64,000 nt of DNA from Streptomyces sp. NBC_01275 (GCF_026340655.1 NZ_JAPEOZ010000001.1:5890001-5954000), one strand, 5' to 3'; positions 17,147 through 26,550 are shown, counted from the stretch's first letter. Notes: generated by a model from the letters alone, not told the origin. A program made the numbers and translations.

Positions 17147-18124
17147 TCACGGCTGCGGCGCCGACAGGGCCCACGCCGACGTCAGGAGGGCGGCCACGCC
17201 GAGAGTGACGCTGACCGTGCCGGTCAGACTGCCCCCGGTCAGGAAGACGCCCGGGAACGGGCCGAGGACGAGGCCGACGAGGGCGGGGTGGGCGATGCGC
17301 CGTCGCCAGGGGACGGCCGGGCGCGGGACCGTGCCGGCCGGGAGGACGAAGGCGTCGCGCAGGTCGGTGCGGACCGCGTCGTGGTCGTCGAAGACGACTC
17401 CCGGCGACGGGCGGGTCCGCAGCCGGCCCAGGGGGACCAGCCGGGTGCCGTCGGGGAGGGCGACCACGGCCGGGAGGCGGGTCCCGTCCTTCGCGCGGTG
17501 CACGGTCGCCTCGACCGGGCCGGTGACCCCGTCCAGGGCCGGGTGCCACATGACGCGCTGCCAGTGCCTGCCGCCCTCGAGGTCGGCCAGCTCCAGCCAG
17601 GTCGTCTTCGCGTCCCGGAGAATCGTCGGCTGCCGGGCGCCGAAACGGACGTACGCCGTCGTCGGGCGGCCGGGGCGCAGCGCCGTGAGGCGGAAGCGCA
17701 GGCCGCGCCAGGCCCAGACGCAGAGCAGCGGGACGGCGACCAGGGCGCCGATGAAGAGCGGGGCGAGGAGGTCGTCCTCGTCGGCGGTCTCGTCCGGGTC
17801 GGCCGGGAAGCCCCGGGGAGAGGACTCGGCGGGGTCGTAGTCCACGGGGAAGTCGTCGCCCTCGAGGTAGCGGCCGGTGTCGTAGACGCCGAAGCGCTGT
17901 ACGCGGGTGCGGCCCTCGTCGTCCGTCCAGCGCACGCGGATGTCGTCGTCGTCTCCGATGTGGTCCTCCACGACCACGCCGGGGGCGGTGGCCGAGGCCC
18001 GGTCGCGGGCGTCGAGGTAGCGCTGGGCGTGGAAGCCGGCCCAGGCGGCCAACAGGGCGTAGCCCAGGAGGACGACGGCCACGCCCAGCAGACCCACGCG
18101 CAGGGCGGGTCCGGGGCGTCTCAT
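17147..18124 (-). CDS. Membrane protein, DUF3592-like
   Basis: The 325-residue product has a transmembrane segment at about residues 10-28, a soluble loop including VVVEDHIGDDDDIRVRWTDDEGR and FPVDYDPAESSPRG (the shape of DUF3592 domains), and a second segment near LLAPLFIGALVAVPLLCVWAW. A cytoplasmic beta-rich region follows, with two hydrophobic segments at the C-terminus. The ATG at 18122-18124 was chosen with GAGGGAG upstream. The function is unknown. It lies 30 bp downstream of the M48 gene in the same direction. Confidence 0.7.
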   Translation of the reverse strand: MRRPGPALRVGLLGVAVVLLGYALLAAWAGFHAQRYLDARDRASATAPGVVVEDHIGDDDDIRVRWTDDEGRTRVQRFGVYDTGRYLEGDDFPVDYDPAESSPRGFPADPDETADEDDLLAPLFIGALVAVPLLCVWAWRGLRFRLTALRPGRPTTAYVRFGARQPTILRDAKTTWLELADLEGGRHWQRVMWHPALDGVTGPVEATVHRAKDGTRLPAVVALPDGTRLVPLGRLRTRPSPGVVFDDHDAVRTDLRDAFVLPAGTVPRPAVPWRRRIAHPALVGLVLGPFPGVFLTGGSLTGTVSVTLGVAALLTSAWALSAPQP

Positions 18125-18170
18125 ACGGCCCACTCCCTCATACGACCCACTCCCTCATACGGCCCACTCC
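18120..18170. repeat. Three tandem copies of a 17-bp unit at a gene junction
   Basis: CTCATACGGCCCACTCC occurs at 18120-18136, 18137-18153 (one mismatch) and 18154-18170. The array spans the stop codon of the M48 gene and the start region of the next gene. Each copy carries a GAGGG ribosome-binding-like sequence on the minus strand. Confidence 0.85.
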
Positions 18171-19648
18171 TTCGGTTCCGCGGACGCCCACAGGGCCCGT
18201 ACCGGTCCCGGGTCCCCGCTGCGCAGGGCCTCGCCCAGCAGCTCGTGCAGGTCGACGACCCTGTCCTCGTCCGGCGCGGTGACGACGGTGGTGAGCCAGG
18301 GGCTGGTGTACGTCCAGCCCGTCGCGCACAGGACCTCCGCGAAGGGCGGGCTCACGGCGCTCGCCAGGACGCTGCGGGTGAACGCCGGGCGGACGGACGC
18401 GGGCACCCGGCGCAGGGCGGGTTCGACCCGGCGGGCCAGCCGTGTCCAGCCGCCGTCGGCGAGGGCGTCCAGGGCCAGCGCCACCGCCTCGGTCGAGCTG
18501 TCCCGGCGGGTCGCGTGCAGAAGGGACAGACGGGTGTCGTAGCCGAGTTCGCGCAGTTCGCTGTGGGGCAGGTCCAGGACGCGTACCGGACGCACGTCCT
18601 CGCCCGGCTCGTTCGCCGGCTCCCAGTCCAGGCCCGCGAGCCGTCGGACGCACCACGCCTCGACGGCCGCCGCGGTCCGCAGGGTGAGCGGCGCCGTGCC
18701 GTACGGGGCGACGGAGTGGGGCGGCAGCGCGGCCACGCGGTCCTCCAGGGGCGGGTGGTCGGCCGTGGCGTACGGGTCCACGGCCTCCGCCTGGGCGGCG
18801 GCGCGGGCGGTCCGGCGGACGACGTGCGGGTCGGCGAGGGCGGTGTCGACGGCGTCGTAGAAGTCCTCGGGGTAGGCGTCCTCCTCGGCCAGCGCCGACA
18901 GCCAGCGCTCGCCGAGTCCGTCGAAGGCGGCGTCGAGCAGGGCGACCCGGCGCAGCGCCTCGGCGGTGGCCGCACTGCCCCCGATCCGTGCCGCGTCGGC
19001 GTCGGCCGCCGTCTCCGCGTGCCAGAACACGGGCTGGGAGGCGCGCAGCAAGGGTGCGGCCAGGGGCGCGAGCGGGCGGAAGCGGCCGTCCAAACGGTCC
19101 GCGAGCCGGGCGCGGGCGAACCGCAGCAGGGTCGCGCGGCGGTCGCGGGCGTGCCGTTCGTGCGCCAGCTCGTGCGCGATCACGCACGCCAGCTCGGCCT
19201 CGGTCAGGGTGCGCAGCAGGGGCAGGCCGAGCAGGAGGACGTAGGCGCGTACGCCGGAGACGTCCGCGCGGCCCAGGGCCGCCTGGACGCCGGGCACGAT
19301 CCGCACCAGCAACGGCCCGCGGAAGCCGAGCCGTTCGGCGACGTCCCGCACCAGCGCGGTCAGCTCCGGCTCGTCGCCGGGGCGCACGGCCCGCCCGGGC
19401 AGCGGGCCGCGGCCCGCCCCGACGGCCCGGGTGATCTCGACGACGACCAGGAACAGCGGTGCGAGCGGTGCCCACGGCGGACCCCAGAGGGAGAACAGCA
19501 GGACCGCGACCGCTCCGGCGACCGCCCTCGGCAGCCAGGCCAGCGCGAGCATGACGACGCCGAGCAGCCACTCATGGAGCGGGGAGAGCGCAGAGCCCGG
19601 GGCGACCCGACTCCGGTCGCCCATACCGTCGCCTATGGGGATGTCCAT
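18155..19648 (-). CDS. M48-family membrane metallopeptidase
   Basis: The 497-residue protein has two hydrophobic segments at about residues 26-70, then a peptidase domain. The zinc motif HELAHE is at about residues 159-164, and a downstream glutamate region HAETAADADAARIGG provides the third ligand, as in HtpX/Ste24-type enzymes. The C-terminal 250 residues are helical and not recognised. The start at ATG 19646-19648 is uncertain because no strong ribosome-binding site is seen. It may act in membrane-protein quality control. Confidence 0.82.
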   Translation of the reverse strand: MDIPIGDGMGDRSRVAPGSALSPLHEWLLGVVMLALAWLPRAVAGAVAVLLFSLWGPPWAPLAPLFLVVVEITRAVGAGRGPLPGRAVRPGDEPELTALVRDVAERLGFRGPLLVRIVPGVQAALGRADVSGVRAYVLLLGLPLLRTLTEAELACVIAHELAHERHARDRRATLLRFARARLADRLDGRFRPLAPLAAPLLRASQPVFWHAETAADADAARIGGSAATAEALRRVALLDAAFDGLGERWLSALAEEDAYPEDFYDAVDTALADPHVVRRTARAAAQAEAVDPYATADHPPLEDRVAALPPHSVAPYGTAPLTLRTAAAVEAWCVRRLAGLDWEPANEPGEDVRPVRVLDLPHSELRELGYDTRLSLLHATRRDSSTEAVALALDALADGGWTRLARRVEPALRRVPASVRPAFTRSVLASAVSPPFAEVLCATGWTYTSPWLTTVVTAPDEDRVVDLHELLGEALRSGDPGPVRALWASAEPKEWAV

Positions 19649-19743
19649 CGCGGTTCCCGTCGTACCCGTCGGACCCGTCGTACTGCTGGGGTGTCGGCGG
19701 ATTCTGACACACCGGTACGACGTCGATCACGGCCGTACGGCCG

Positions 19744-22098
19744 TCACGGGGTCTGTGCCACCTCCGCCTCGCAGCGCAGTCGCCGGTTCGCGCCCACCTC
19801 GCGCACCGGTCCGGTCAGGCGCAGCCGGGCCACCTCGCGGGCGTCCGCGCTGGAGGCGCCCAACCGCAGCTCCAGCGCCCCGGGTTCGACCACGCGCCGT
19901 CCCGCGCGGTCGGTGAAGGCGGACAGGTCGGCGTGGAAGGGGAAGGTCACCCGGGCCGCCCCGCCGGCGGGCAGCTCCAGCCGCTGGTAGCCGATCAGGC
20001 GTACGTCGGGACGCGTCACGCTCGCCACCGGGTCGTGCAGGTACAGCTGGACGACCTCCGCGCCCGCCCGGTCGCCGGTGTTGCGGACGGTGACGGAGAG
20101 GTCGTAGGCGCCGTCCGTGGCGATCTCGGCGTCGGGGCCCGCGAAGTCCTCCCAGGCGAACGTCGTGTAGGAGCGCCCGTGGCCGAAGGGGTACAGCGGG
20201 GTCGGGTCCAGGTTGCTGACCTCGCCGGCCAGGCCCAGCGGCGGCTGGAGGTAGGTCCACGGCTGGCCGCCGGGCACGCGCGGCACGCTCACCGGGAGGC
20301 GGCCCGAGGGGTTCACCCGGCCCGACAGCACTCCCGCGACCGCCGGACCGCCCTCCTCTCCCGGGAAGAACGCCTGGACGACCGCCCCCAGCCGCCCGTC
20401 CCAGCGGCCCAGCGCGTACGGGCGGCCGGTGAGCAGGACCAGGACCACCGGGACGCCCGTCGCCACCAGCGCGTCCAGCAGCTCGCCCTGGACGCCCGGC
20501 AGGCTCAGGTCGGCCACGTCGCAGCCCTCGCCGGAGGTGCCCCGGCCGAACAGGCCCGCCCGGTCGCCCAGGACGGCCACGCAGACGTCCGCCTCCGCGG
20601 TCCGGGCCACCGCCTCCGTGAAGCCGGACGCGTCGGGGTCGGACACCCCGCACCCTTCCGTGAACGTCACTTTCGCGTCCGGGAGTTCGGCCCGCAGGGA
20701 CTCCAGCAGCGTCGGGATCTCGATGCCCAGCTCCACCCCGGGGTGGTGGGTGAGGACATGGGACGGGAAGGAGTAGCAGCCCAGCATCGCCAGGGCGTCC
20801 GCCGCCCGCGGGCCCACCACCGCCACGCGGGTGTCGGGGGCGAGGGGGAGCAGTCCGTCGGCATTGTCCAGCAGGACCACCGACTCCTCCGCCAGCCGAC
20901 GGGCGAGCGCGCGGTTCGCGGCCGGGTCGAGGTCGATCGCCGCGCGGACCGTCTCGCCGGCCGTCTCGCCGTTCGTCCTGTCGGTCGTCTCCGGGGGCTG
21001 CGGCTGCCAGTCCTCGTCCAGCAGGCCCAGTTCGCACTTCTGGAGCAGCACCCGGCGGGCGGCCCGGTCCACCAGCTCCTCCCCGACCTCGCCCGCCCGC
21101 ACGGCCGCCACCAGCTCGTCCCCGTAGTACTTCACCGTCGGCAGCTCGACGTCGACGCCGGCCTCCAGCGCCAGCCGCGCCGCCTCCGCCGGGGTGCCCG
21201 CCACCCGGTGCAGGGTCTGCAGGAAGCCGATGCCGAAGTAGTCGGCGACGACCGTCCCGGTGAAGCCCCACTCCTCGCGCAGCAGCCGGGTCAGCAGCTC
21301 GGGGTCGGCGGAGGCGGGCACTCCGTCGCGTTCCGTGTAGGCCGCCATCACCGACCGCGCGCCGCCCTCGCGCAGCGCCATCTCGAACGGCGGCAGCGTC
21401 ACGTCCGCGAACTCCCGGGCGCCCGCCCGCACCGGGGCCAGATTGCGGGCGCCCGCCGAGGACGCGTACCCGGCGAAGTGCTTGAGCGTGGCGACGATCC
21501 CGGCCGACTCCAGCCCGCGCACATAGGCGGCGCCCACCGTGCCGACCAGATACGGGTCCTCCCCGATCGTCTCCTCGACCCGCCCCCAGCGCGGGTCGCG
21601 GACGACGTCCAGGACGGGGGCGAGGCCCTGGTGCACGCCGACCGCGCGCAGGTCCCGGCCGATGTGCCGGGCCATCTCCTCCACCAGCGGCGGGTCGAAG
21701 GCGGCGCCCCAGGCCAGCGGGACCGGGTAGGCGGTGGCCCGCCAGGCGGTGAAGCCGGCCAGGCACTCCTCGTGGGCGACCGCCGGGATGCCGAAGCGGC
21801 CCGCCGCGGCGATCCGGCGCTGCGCGCGCGCCAGCGCCCGCGCGCCGAGCGCCGGGTCCACGGGGGCCGTGCCGAAGGAACGGGTCAGCTGGCCGAGCCC
21901 CCGGGTGATCAGCTCGGCCCAGTCGTAGTCGGAGGTCATGTCGTGCTGGTGCGGGGCGACTCCGTCGCCGTCCGTGTCGGCGCCGACCCACACGCCGTAC
22001 AGCTGCGCGGTCTTCTCCTCCAGGGTCATCCGGGGGAGCAGGTCGTCGACACGGGCGGCGGCGGGCAGGGCGGGGTCACGCCAGGGGGCGGTGGTCAT
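19744..22098 (-). CDS. Glycoside hydrolase family 3, beta-glucosidase/beta-xylosidase type
   Basis: The 784-residue protein has the three-part GH3 layout. An N-terminal barrel starts near MTLEEKTAQLYG and carries the nucleophile aspartate in GTVVADYFGI. An alpha/beta sandwich follows (VAVVGPRAADAL...CYSFPSHVL), then a C-terminal FnIII-like domain (VTVRNTGDRAGAEVVQLYLHDP). No signal peptide is seen, so it is probably intracellular, hydrolysing short xylo- or gluco-oligosaccharides. ATG 22096-22098 has AGGAG five bases upstream. It is divergent from a LacI regulator and near a xylanase, favouring xylan use. Confidence 0.9.
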   Translation of the reverse strand: MTTAPWRDPALPAAARVDDLLPRMTLEEKTAQLYGVWVGADTDGDGVAPHQHDMTSDYDWAELITRGLGQLTRSFGTAPVDPALGARALARAQRRIAAAGRFGIPAVAHEECLAGFTAWRATAYPVPLAWGAAFDPPLVEEMARHIGRDLRAVGVHQGLAPVLDVVRDPRWGRVEETIGEDPYLVGTVGAAYVRGLESAGIVATLKHFAGYASSAGARNLAPVRAGAREFADVTLPPFEMALREGGARSVMAAYTERDGVPASADPELLTRLLREEWGFTGTVVADYFGIGFLQTLHRVAGTPAEAARLALEAGVDVELPTVKYYGDELVAAVRAGEVGEELVDRAARRVLLQKCELGLLDEDWQPQPPETTDRTNGETAGETVRAAIDLDPAANRALARRLAEESVVLLDNADGLLPLAPDTRVAVVGPRAADALAMLGCYSFPSHVLTHHPGVELGIEIPTLLESLRAELPDAKVTFTEGCGVSDPDASGFTEAVARTAEADVCVAVLGDRAGLFGRGTSGEGCDVADLSLPGVQGELLDALVATGVPVVLVLLTGRPYALGRWDGRLGAVVQAFFPGEEGGPAVAGVLSGRVNPSGRLPVSVPRVPGGQPWTYLQPPLGLAGEVSNLDPTPLYPFGHGRSYTTFAWEDFAGPDAEIATDGAYDLSVTVRNTGDRAGAEVVQLYLHDPVASVTRPDVRLIGYQRLELPAGGAARVTFPFHADLSAFTDRAGRRVVEPGALELRLGASSADAREVARLRLTGPVREVGANRRLRCEAEVAQTP

Positions 22099-22169
22099 GA
22101 AACTCCTGTCAGAGGTCGGTGAGCCACCAGTCGGGGTACCGGTATCGCTTCGTATCGGTGTCGAACGTA

Positions 22170-22201
22170 CGAATGTTTCGGCCATTGCTTCGAATGTTCC
22201 G
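22170..22201. promoter_or_regulatory. Two operator-like boxes between GH3 and lacI-type genes
   Basis: The palindrome CGAATGTTTCG (22170-22180) and the related CGAATGTTCCG (22191-22201) lie 21 bp apart, i.e. two helical turns. They resemble the xylanase-upstream box CGAAACTTTCG at 23396-23406, suggesting one regulator for all three genes. Confidence 0.55.
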
Positions 22202-22247
22202 GGAACCTATGGCGTCGCAATAGGTTCGTCAAGAGGTCGCGCGGGGA

Positions 22248-22253
22248 TACGAT
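22248..22253 (+). promoter_or_regulatory. -10 box of leaderless promoter for the LacI-family gene
   Basis: TACGAT lies seven bases before the ATG at 22261, with no ribosome-binding site. Confidence 0.5.
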
Positions 22254-22260
22254 CGCCGCC

Positions 22261-23310
22261 ATGACACCCTCGGACCCCGCAGAAACGCGGACGGAAGCGC
22301 GGTCGCCGCAGACCGCGACCCTCGCGGAGATCGCCCGCGAGGCCGGCGTCTCGGCGCCGACTGTTTCGAAGGTCCTCAACGGCCGCGCCGACGTCGCCCC
22401 CGCGACCCGCACCCGCGTGGAGGAGCTGCTGCGCGCGCACGGCTACCGGCGCCGCCGTGCCGAGGCCACCCGCTCGCCCCTGATCGACCTGGTCTTCCAC
22501 GAGCTGGAGAGCGCGTGGGCGATGGAGGTCATCCGGGGCGTGGAGAACGTGGCGCGGGACGCCGGGCTGAGCGTGGTGCTGAGCGAGAGCGCGGGACGGC
22601 TCACCCCGGGGCGGACCTGGGCCGACCAGGTCGCCGCCCGCCGCCCGCACGGCGTGGTCCTCGTCCTGTCCGGGCTCGACGAGTCCCAGCGGGCGCTGCT
22701 GACCAGCCGCTCCATCCCGTTCGTGGTGATGGACCCGGCCGGCGACCCGGGCGCCGACGTGCCGTCCATCGGCGCCACCAACTGGCAGGGCGGGCTCGCC
22801 GCCACCCGGCACCTGGTCGAGCTGGGGCACCGGCGGATCGGGGCGATCAGCGGGCCGCCGCAGATGATGTGCAGCCGGGCCCGGATCGACGGCTACCGGG
22901 CGGCGCTGGAGACGGCCGGGCTGCCGGTCGAGCAGGGACTGATCAAGACCGGGGACTTCCACCACGAGACCGGCCACCGGCTCGGCCGCGAGCTGCTGGA
23001 CCGCCCCGACCGGCCCACGGCCGTGTTCGCCGGCAACGACCTCCAGGCGCTCGGTCTGTACGAGGCCGCCCGCGAGCTGGGGCTGCGCATCCCGGAGGAC
23101 GTGAGCGTGGTCGGCTTCGACGATCTGCCGGTGGCCCGCCTGCTGGGCCCGCCGCTGACGACCGTACGGCAGCCGCTGACGGAGATGGCCGAGGCCGCGG
23201 CCCGGCTGGTGCTGGAGCTGGGGCGTGCGCAGGAGGCGCCGACGGCGACCCGGGTGGAGCTGGCGACCAGCCTGGTCGTGCGGGCGAGCACCGGGGCTCC
23301 GGTGGCCTGA
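22261..23310 (+). CDS. LacI-family transcriptional regulator, probable xylan/xylo-oligosaccharide repressor
   Basis: The 349-residue protein has the LacI helix-turn-helix and hinge at about residues 20-63 (TLAEIAREAGVSAPTVSKVLNG). A periplasmic-binding-protein-like effector domain follows, with GHRRIGAISGPP, FAGNDLQALGLYEAARELG and VSVVGFDDLPVA. Divergent from a GH3 enzyme and upstream of a GH10 xylanase, it is a good candidate to repress both, in the manner of BxlR. The effector is inferred, not seen. Confidence 0.88.
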   Translation: MTPSDPAETRTEARSPQTATLAEIAREAGVSAPTVSKVLNGRADVAPATRTRVEELLRAHGYRRRRAEATRSPLIDLVFHELESAWAMEVIRGVENVARDAGLSVVLSESAGRLTPGRTWADQVAARRPHGVVLVLSGLDESQRALLTSRSIPFVVMDPAGDPGADVPSIGATNWQGGLAATRHLVELGHRRIGAISGPPQMMCSRARIDGYRAALETAGLPVEQGLIKTGDFHHETGHRLGRELLDRPDRPTAVFAGNDLQALGLYEAARELGLRIPEDVSVVGFDDLPVARLLGPPLTTVRQPLTEMAEAAARLVLELGRAQEAPTATRVELATSLVVRASTGAPVA

Positions 23311-23382
23311 AGTCCACGCGATTGACCGGAAGTTGACGTATTGACGGGTGGGGCGAGCGCCTCCACACTCCTCCGAAGTCAA

Positions 23383-23406
23383 TCGGTTGCACAACCGAAA
23401 CTTTCG
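23383..23406. promoter_or_regulatory. Overlapping palindromes upstream of the xylanase gene
   Basis: TCGGTTG-CA-CAACCGA (23383-23398) overlaps CGAAACTTTCG (23396-23406). The second matches the CGAAA/TTTCG inverted repeat I recall upstream of actinomycete xylanase genes. It abuts the GGAGG ribosome-binding site, so binding would block transcription. Confidence 0.6.
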
Positions 23407-23418
23407 GAGGCACCCGCA

Positions 23419-24837
23419 GTGAGAACCTCCAAGACCTTCAGTACATCCACTTTCGGTACATCCACCTTCGGTACATCCGTACGGGCGAGTCTCGCCGTCC
23501 TGCTCACCGCAGCGGCCGCCGCCGGCGCCCTGCTCGGCGCCGGCGTCACGACCGCGCAGGCCGCCGACACGCCCCTGCGCGATCTCGGCGCAGCCAAGGG
23601 CAAGGTCATCGGCACGGCGGTCACCGGCTCCAAGCTCACCGGGACCTACGGAGACGTCGCCGGGGCCCAGTTCAACTCGCTGACCCCCGGCAACGCCATG
23701 AAGTGGGGCTCGGTGGAGCCGACCCAGGGAACCTTCAACTGGGCGGAGGCCGACCAGATCGTGGCCTTCGCGCAGGCCCACAACCAACAGGTGCGCGGCC
23801 ACACCCTCGTCTGGCACAGCCAGAACCCGAGCTGGCTCACGAACGGCAGCTGGACCTCCGCCCAGCTCGGCACCCTGCTCCAGAACCACATCAACACCGA
23901 GGTGGGCCGCTACAAGGGCGAGATCGCCGCCTGGGACGTCGTCAACGAGCCCTTCAACGAGGACGGCACCTACCGTTCCACCCTCTGGTACAACGGCCTC
24001 GGCACGGACTACATCGCCAGTGCCCTGACCTGGGCGCGGGCCGCCGACCCGGCCGCCAAGCTGTACATCAACGACTACAACGTCGAGGGCGTCAACGCGA
24101 AGTCGACCGCCCTGTACAACCTGGTCAAGTCGCTGAAGGAACGGGGCGTCCCGATCGACGGGGTCGGCCTCCAGGCCCACCTGATCCTCGGTCAGGTGCC
24201 GTCCACCCTCCAGCAGAACATCCAGCGTTTCGCCGACCTCGGCGTCGACGTGGCGATCACCGAGCTGGACATCCGGATGGCGCTCCCGGCGGACGCCACG
24301 AAGCTCGCCCAGCAGAAGGCCGACTACAAGGCGGTCACGGCCGCCTGCGTCGCGGTCGCCCGCTGTGTGAACCTCACCGTCTGGGGCTTCACCGACTCCG
24401 ACTCCTGGGTCGACAGCACCTTCCCGGGCTACGGGGCGGCGACGCCGTACGACGCGAACTACGCGCCGAAACCGGCCTACTACGGCATCTCCGAGGCGCT
24501 CGGCGGGACGACGACCACCCCGCCGCCGACCACTCCGCCGAGCGGGGCGTGCACGGCCGCGTACAGCGTGGGCAGCCAGTGGAACACCGGGTTCACCGGG
24601 AACGTGACGATCTCCTGCTCGGGCGCCTCGCTGTCGTCCTGGAAGGTGACCTGGACGTACGGCGCGGGGCAGCAGATCACCCAGGCCTGGAACGCGACCT
24701 GCACCCAGTCGGGGGCGGCCGTCTCGTGCGCGAACGCCTCGTACAACGGGACGGTCCCGGACGGCGGCTCGGTGAGCTTCGGGTTCAACGCGTCGTGGAG
24801 CGGGAGCAATCCGGTGCCCGCGGTGACACTGAGCTGA
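23419..24837 (+). CDS. Secreted endo-1,4-beta-xylanase, GH10 with CBM2
   Basis: The enzyme cleaves internal xylan linkages outside the cell. GTG 23419 has CGGAGG eight bases upstream. A long signal peptide (hydrophobic core LAVLLTAAAAAGALLGAG) ends near AQAAD. The GH10 domain covers about residues 50-355, with acid/base glutamate in WDVVNEPFNE and nucleophile in AITELDIRM. A Thr/Pro linker leads to a family-2 cellulose/xylan-binding module (about 370-472) with paired cysteines and exposed tryptophans. Just after the start, the DNA has short TTCGGTACATCCAC repeats giving TSTFGTSTFGTS. Confidence 0.95.
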   Translation: MRTSKTFSTSTFGTSTFGTSVRASLAVLLTAAAAAGALLGAGVTTAQAADTPLRDLGAAKGKVIGTAVTGSKLTGTYGDVAGAQFNSLTPGNAMKWGSVEPTQGTFNWAEADQIVAFAQAHNQQVRGHTLVWHSQNPSWLTNGSWTSAQLGTLLQNHINTEVGRYKGEIAAWDVVNEPFNEDGTYRSTLWYNGLGTDYIASALTWARAADPAAKLYINDYNVEGVNAKSTALYNLVKSLKERGVPIDGVGLQAHLILGQVPSTLQQNIQRFADLGVDVAITELDIRMALPADATKLAQQKADYKAVTAACVAVARCVNLTVWGFTDSDSWVDSTFPGYGAATPYDANYAPKPAYYGISEALGGTTTTPPPTTPPSGACTAAYSVGSQWNTGFTGNVTISCSGASLSSWKVTWTYGAGQQITQAWNATCTQSGAAVSCANASYNGTVPDGGSVSFGFNASWSGSNPVPAVTLS

Positions 24838-24846
24838 GCTGAGGAC

Positions 24847-24916
24847 GCCGAGATGACAGTGGGCTGAGATGACAGTGCGCTGAGCTGACTGTGGGATGAG
24901 CTGACAGTGGGCTGAG
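24847..24916. repeat. Tandem 16-bp repeats downstream of the xylanase gene
   Basis: The unit G(C/A)(T/C)GAG(A/C)TGAC(A/T)GTG(G/C) occurs four times in register at 24847-24910, with a partial fifth copy to 24916. It lies in the gap before the LCP gene. Confidence 0.75.
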
Positions 24917-24986
24917 AATCCTGAGATTTTCGCAAGAAATCCCGCTCGTGCCGCTTCTCCTAACAGTCCCCTAATGATTCGGACCT

Positions 24987-26054
24987 ATGTTCCTCCCCGT
25001 GACGGGACACGAGGAGCGCGACGCGGACGGCAGAAGAGCAGGCCGGCGATCGACCGTACTGAAGATCGCCGGCCTCACTCTGGCCGCCGCCCTGGTGGCG
25101 GGCGTCGGGACGGCGGGCTGGGCGTACTGGCGGCTCAACGACAACATCAAGAGCGTCGACATCGACAACGCCCTCGGCGACAACCGCCCCGCGAAGGCGG
25201 TCACGACCCCCAGCCCGTCCGGCTCCGCGTCCGCCTCCCCGCTGCCCACCGAGGCCGTGAACATCCTGGTGCTGGGCTCGGACTCGCGCAGCGGCAAGGA
25301 GAACCAGGAGCTCGGCGGCGGCGACAGCTCCGGCGCCCGCTCCGACACGGCGATGGTCGTGCACATCGACGCCGGACGGACGTCGGCCACCGTCGTCAGC
25401 ATCCCGCGCGACACCCTCGTCACGCGCCCGTCCTGCCCGCTGTCCGACGGCGGCTCGACGGCGACGGCGTACGGCGTGATGTTCAACACCGCCTACTCGC
25501 TGGGCGGTCCGGTCTGCGCGGTCAAGACGGTCGAGTCGATCACGAACGTCCGCATGGACCACTACATCGAGGTCGACTTCTCGGGCTTCGCGAAGCTGGT
25601 GAACGCGCTCGGCGGGGTCACCGTCACCACCGACGAGGACATCGACGACGACGACAGCCATCTGCACCTCGAGGCCGGCACCCATCACCTGAACGGCAGA
25701 CAGGCCCTCGCCCTCGCCCGCACCCGGCACGGCATCGGCGACGGCAGCGACCTCGGCCGGATAGGCCTCCAGCAGAAGCTGGTCACGGCCCTGCTGGAAC
25801 AGATCTCCTCGACCGACCTCCTCACCAGCCCCACCCAGCTCTACGAGGTCGCCGACGCGGTCACCGGCAGCCTGACCACCGACACCGGCCTCGACTCCCT
25901 CGGCGAGCTGATGGAACTCGGCCAGAGCCTGAAGGGCCTGTCGGCCGGCGGCCTCACCACGGTGATGATGCCGGTGGTGACCGCCCCCTCCGACCCCAAC
26001 CGGGTGATCGCGAAGGAGCCGGCGGCGAGGGAGCTGTGGGAGTCGCTGAAGTAG
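24987..26054 (+). CDS. LytR-CpsA-Psr (LCP) family protein
   Basis: LCP proteins transfer undecaprenyl-linked glycopolymers onto peptidoglycan. The 355-residue product has an N-terminal cytoplasmic basic stretch, a membrane anchor at about residues 27-45, a Ser/Pro linker and an extracellular LCP domain. The domain contains NILVLGSDSRSG, SDTAMVVHIDAG, SIPRDTLV and ALALARTRHGIGDGSDLGRIGLQQ, whose arginines bind pyrophosphate. The ATG at 24987 is used. It is a stand-alone gene between the xylanase and the DGPF/sigma pair. Confidence 0.92.
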   Translation: MFLPVTGHEERDADGRRAGRRSTVLKIAGLTLAAALVAGVGTAGWAYWRLNDNIKSVDIDNALGDNRPAKAVTTPSPSGSASASPLPTEAVNILVLGSDSRSGKENQELGGGDSSGARSDTAMVVHIDAGRTSATVVSIPRDTLVTRPSCPLSDGGSTATAYGVMFNTAYSLGGPVCAVKTVESITNVRMDHYIEVDFSGFAKLVNALGGVTVTTDEDIDDDDSHLHLEAGTHHLNGRQALALARTRHGIGDGSDLGRIGLQQKLVTALLEQISSTDLLTSPTQLYEVADAVTGSLTTDTGLDSLGELMELGQSLKGLSAGGLTTVMMPVVTAPSDPNRVIAKEPAARELWESLK

Positions 26055-26090
26055 CGCCGGAATCCTCCTCGGAAAAAGATTGAGCGAGGG

Positions 26091-26117
26091 TGTCGATCCG
26101 GCCGCCTCCCGTTCGAC
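26091..26117 (+). promoter_or_regulatory. Candidate ECF42-type promoter before the DGPF protein gene
   Basis: TGTCGA (26091-26096) and CGAC (26114-26117) are 17 bp apart. From memory, ECF42 promoters combine a TGTCGA -35 with a CGA-containing -10. The position, about 75 bp before the DGPF gene next to an ECF42 gene, fits. Confidence 0.5.
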
Positions 26118-26193
26118 GCAGGGATGAGAGGCGGGGACAGGCCCCGCCCGCGAGGCTCGTCACCGTACGAGTCGCCGTCCCGAGGGAGTCACC

Positions 26194-26550
26194 ATGCCCC
26201 GTTACCTGTCGCTCGTGAAGATCGACGAGGCCTCCGCCCCCGCCGAGGGCCCCAGCCCCGAGCTGATGCAGCGCATGGGCGAGCTGATCGAGGAGGTCAC
26301 CAAGGCGGGCGTCATGCTCGACACCGCCGGCCTGACCCCGTCCGCGCAGGGCGTCCGTGTGCACTGGGAGGGCGGGAAGATCTCCGTCACCGACGGCCCG
26401 TTCACCGAGTCCAAGGAGGTCGTCGGCGGCTACGCGCTCATGCAGTGCAAGGACATGGCCGAGGCGCTGGAGTGGACCAAGCGCTTCCTGAAGGTCCACG
26501 AGGAGCACTGGACGGTGACCTGCGAGGTGCGGGAGATCGCCGAGGGCTGA
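26194..26550 (+). CDS. DGPF/YCII-related protein
   Basis: The 118-residue product has the family motif TDGPFTESKEVVGGYALM at about residues 69-86 and a ferredoxin-like alpha/beta composition. DGPF proteins are the standard genomic partners and targets of ECF42 sigma factors. Their biochemical role is not known. ATG 26194 has GGGAG upstream. The sigma gene starts 52 bp later. Confidence 0.9.
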   Translation: MPRYLSLVKIDEASAPAEGPSPELMQRMGELIEEVTKAGVMLDTAGLTPSAQGVRVHWEGGKISVTDGPFTESKEVVGGYALMQCKDMAEALEWTKRFLKVHEEHWTVTCEVREIAEG

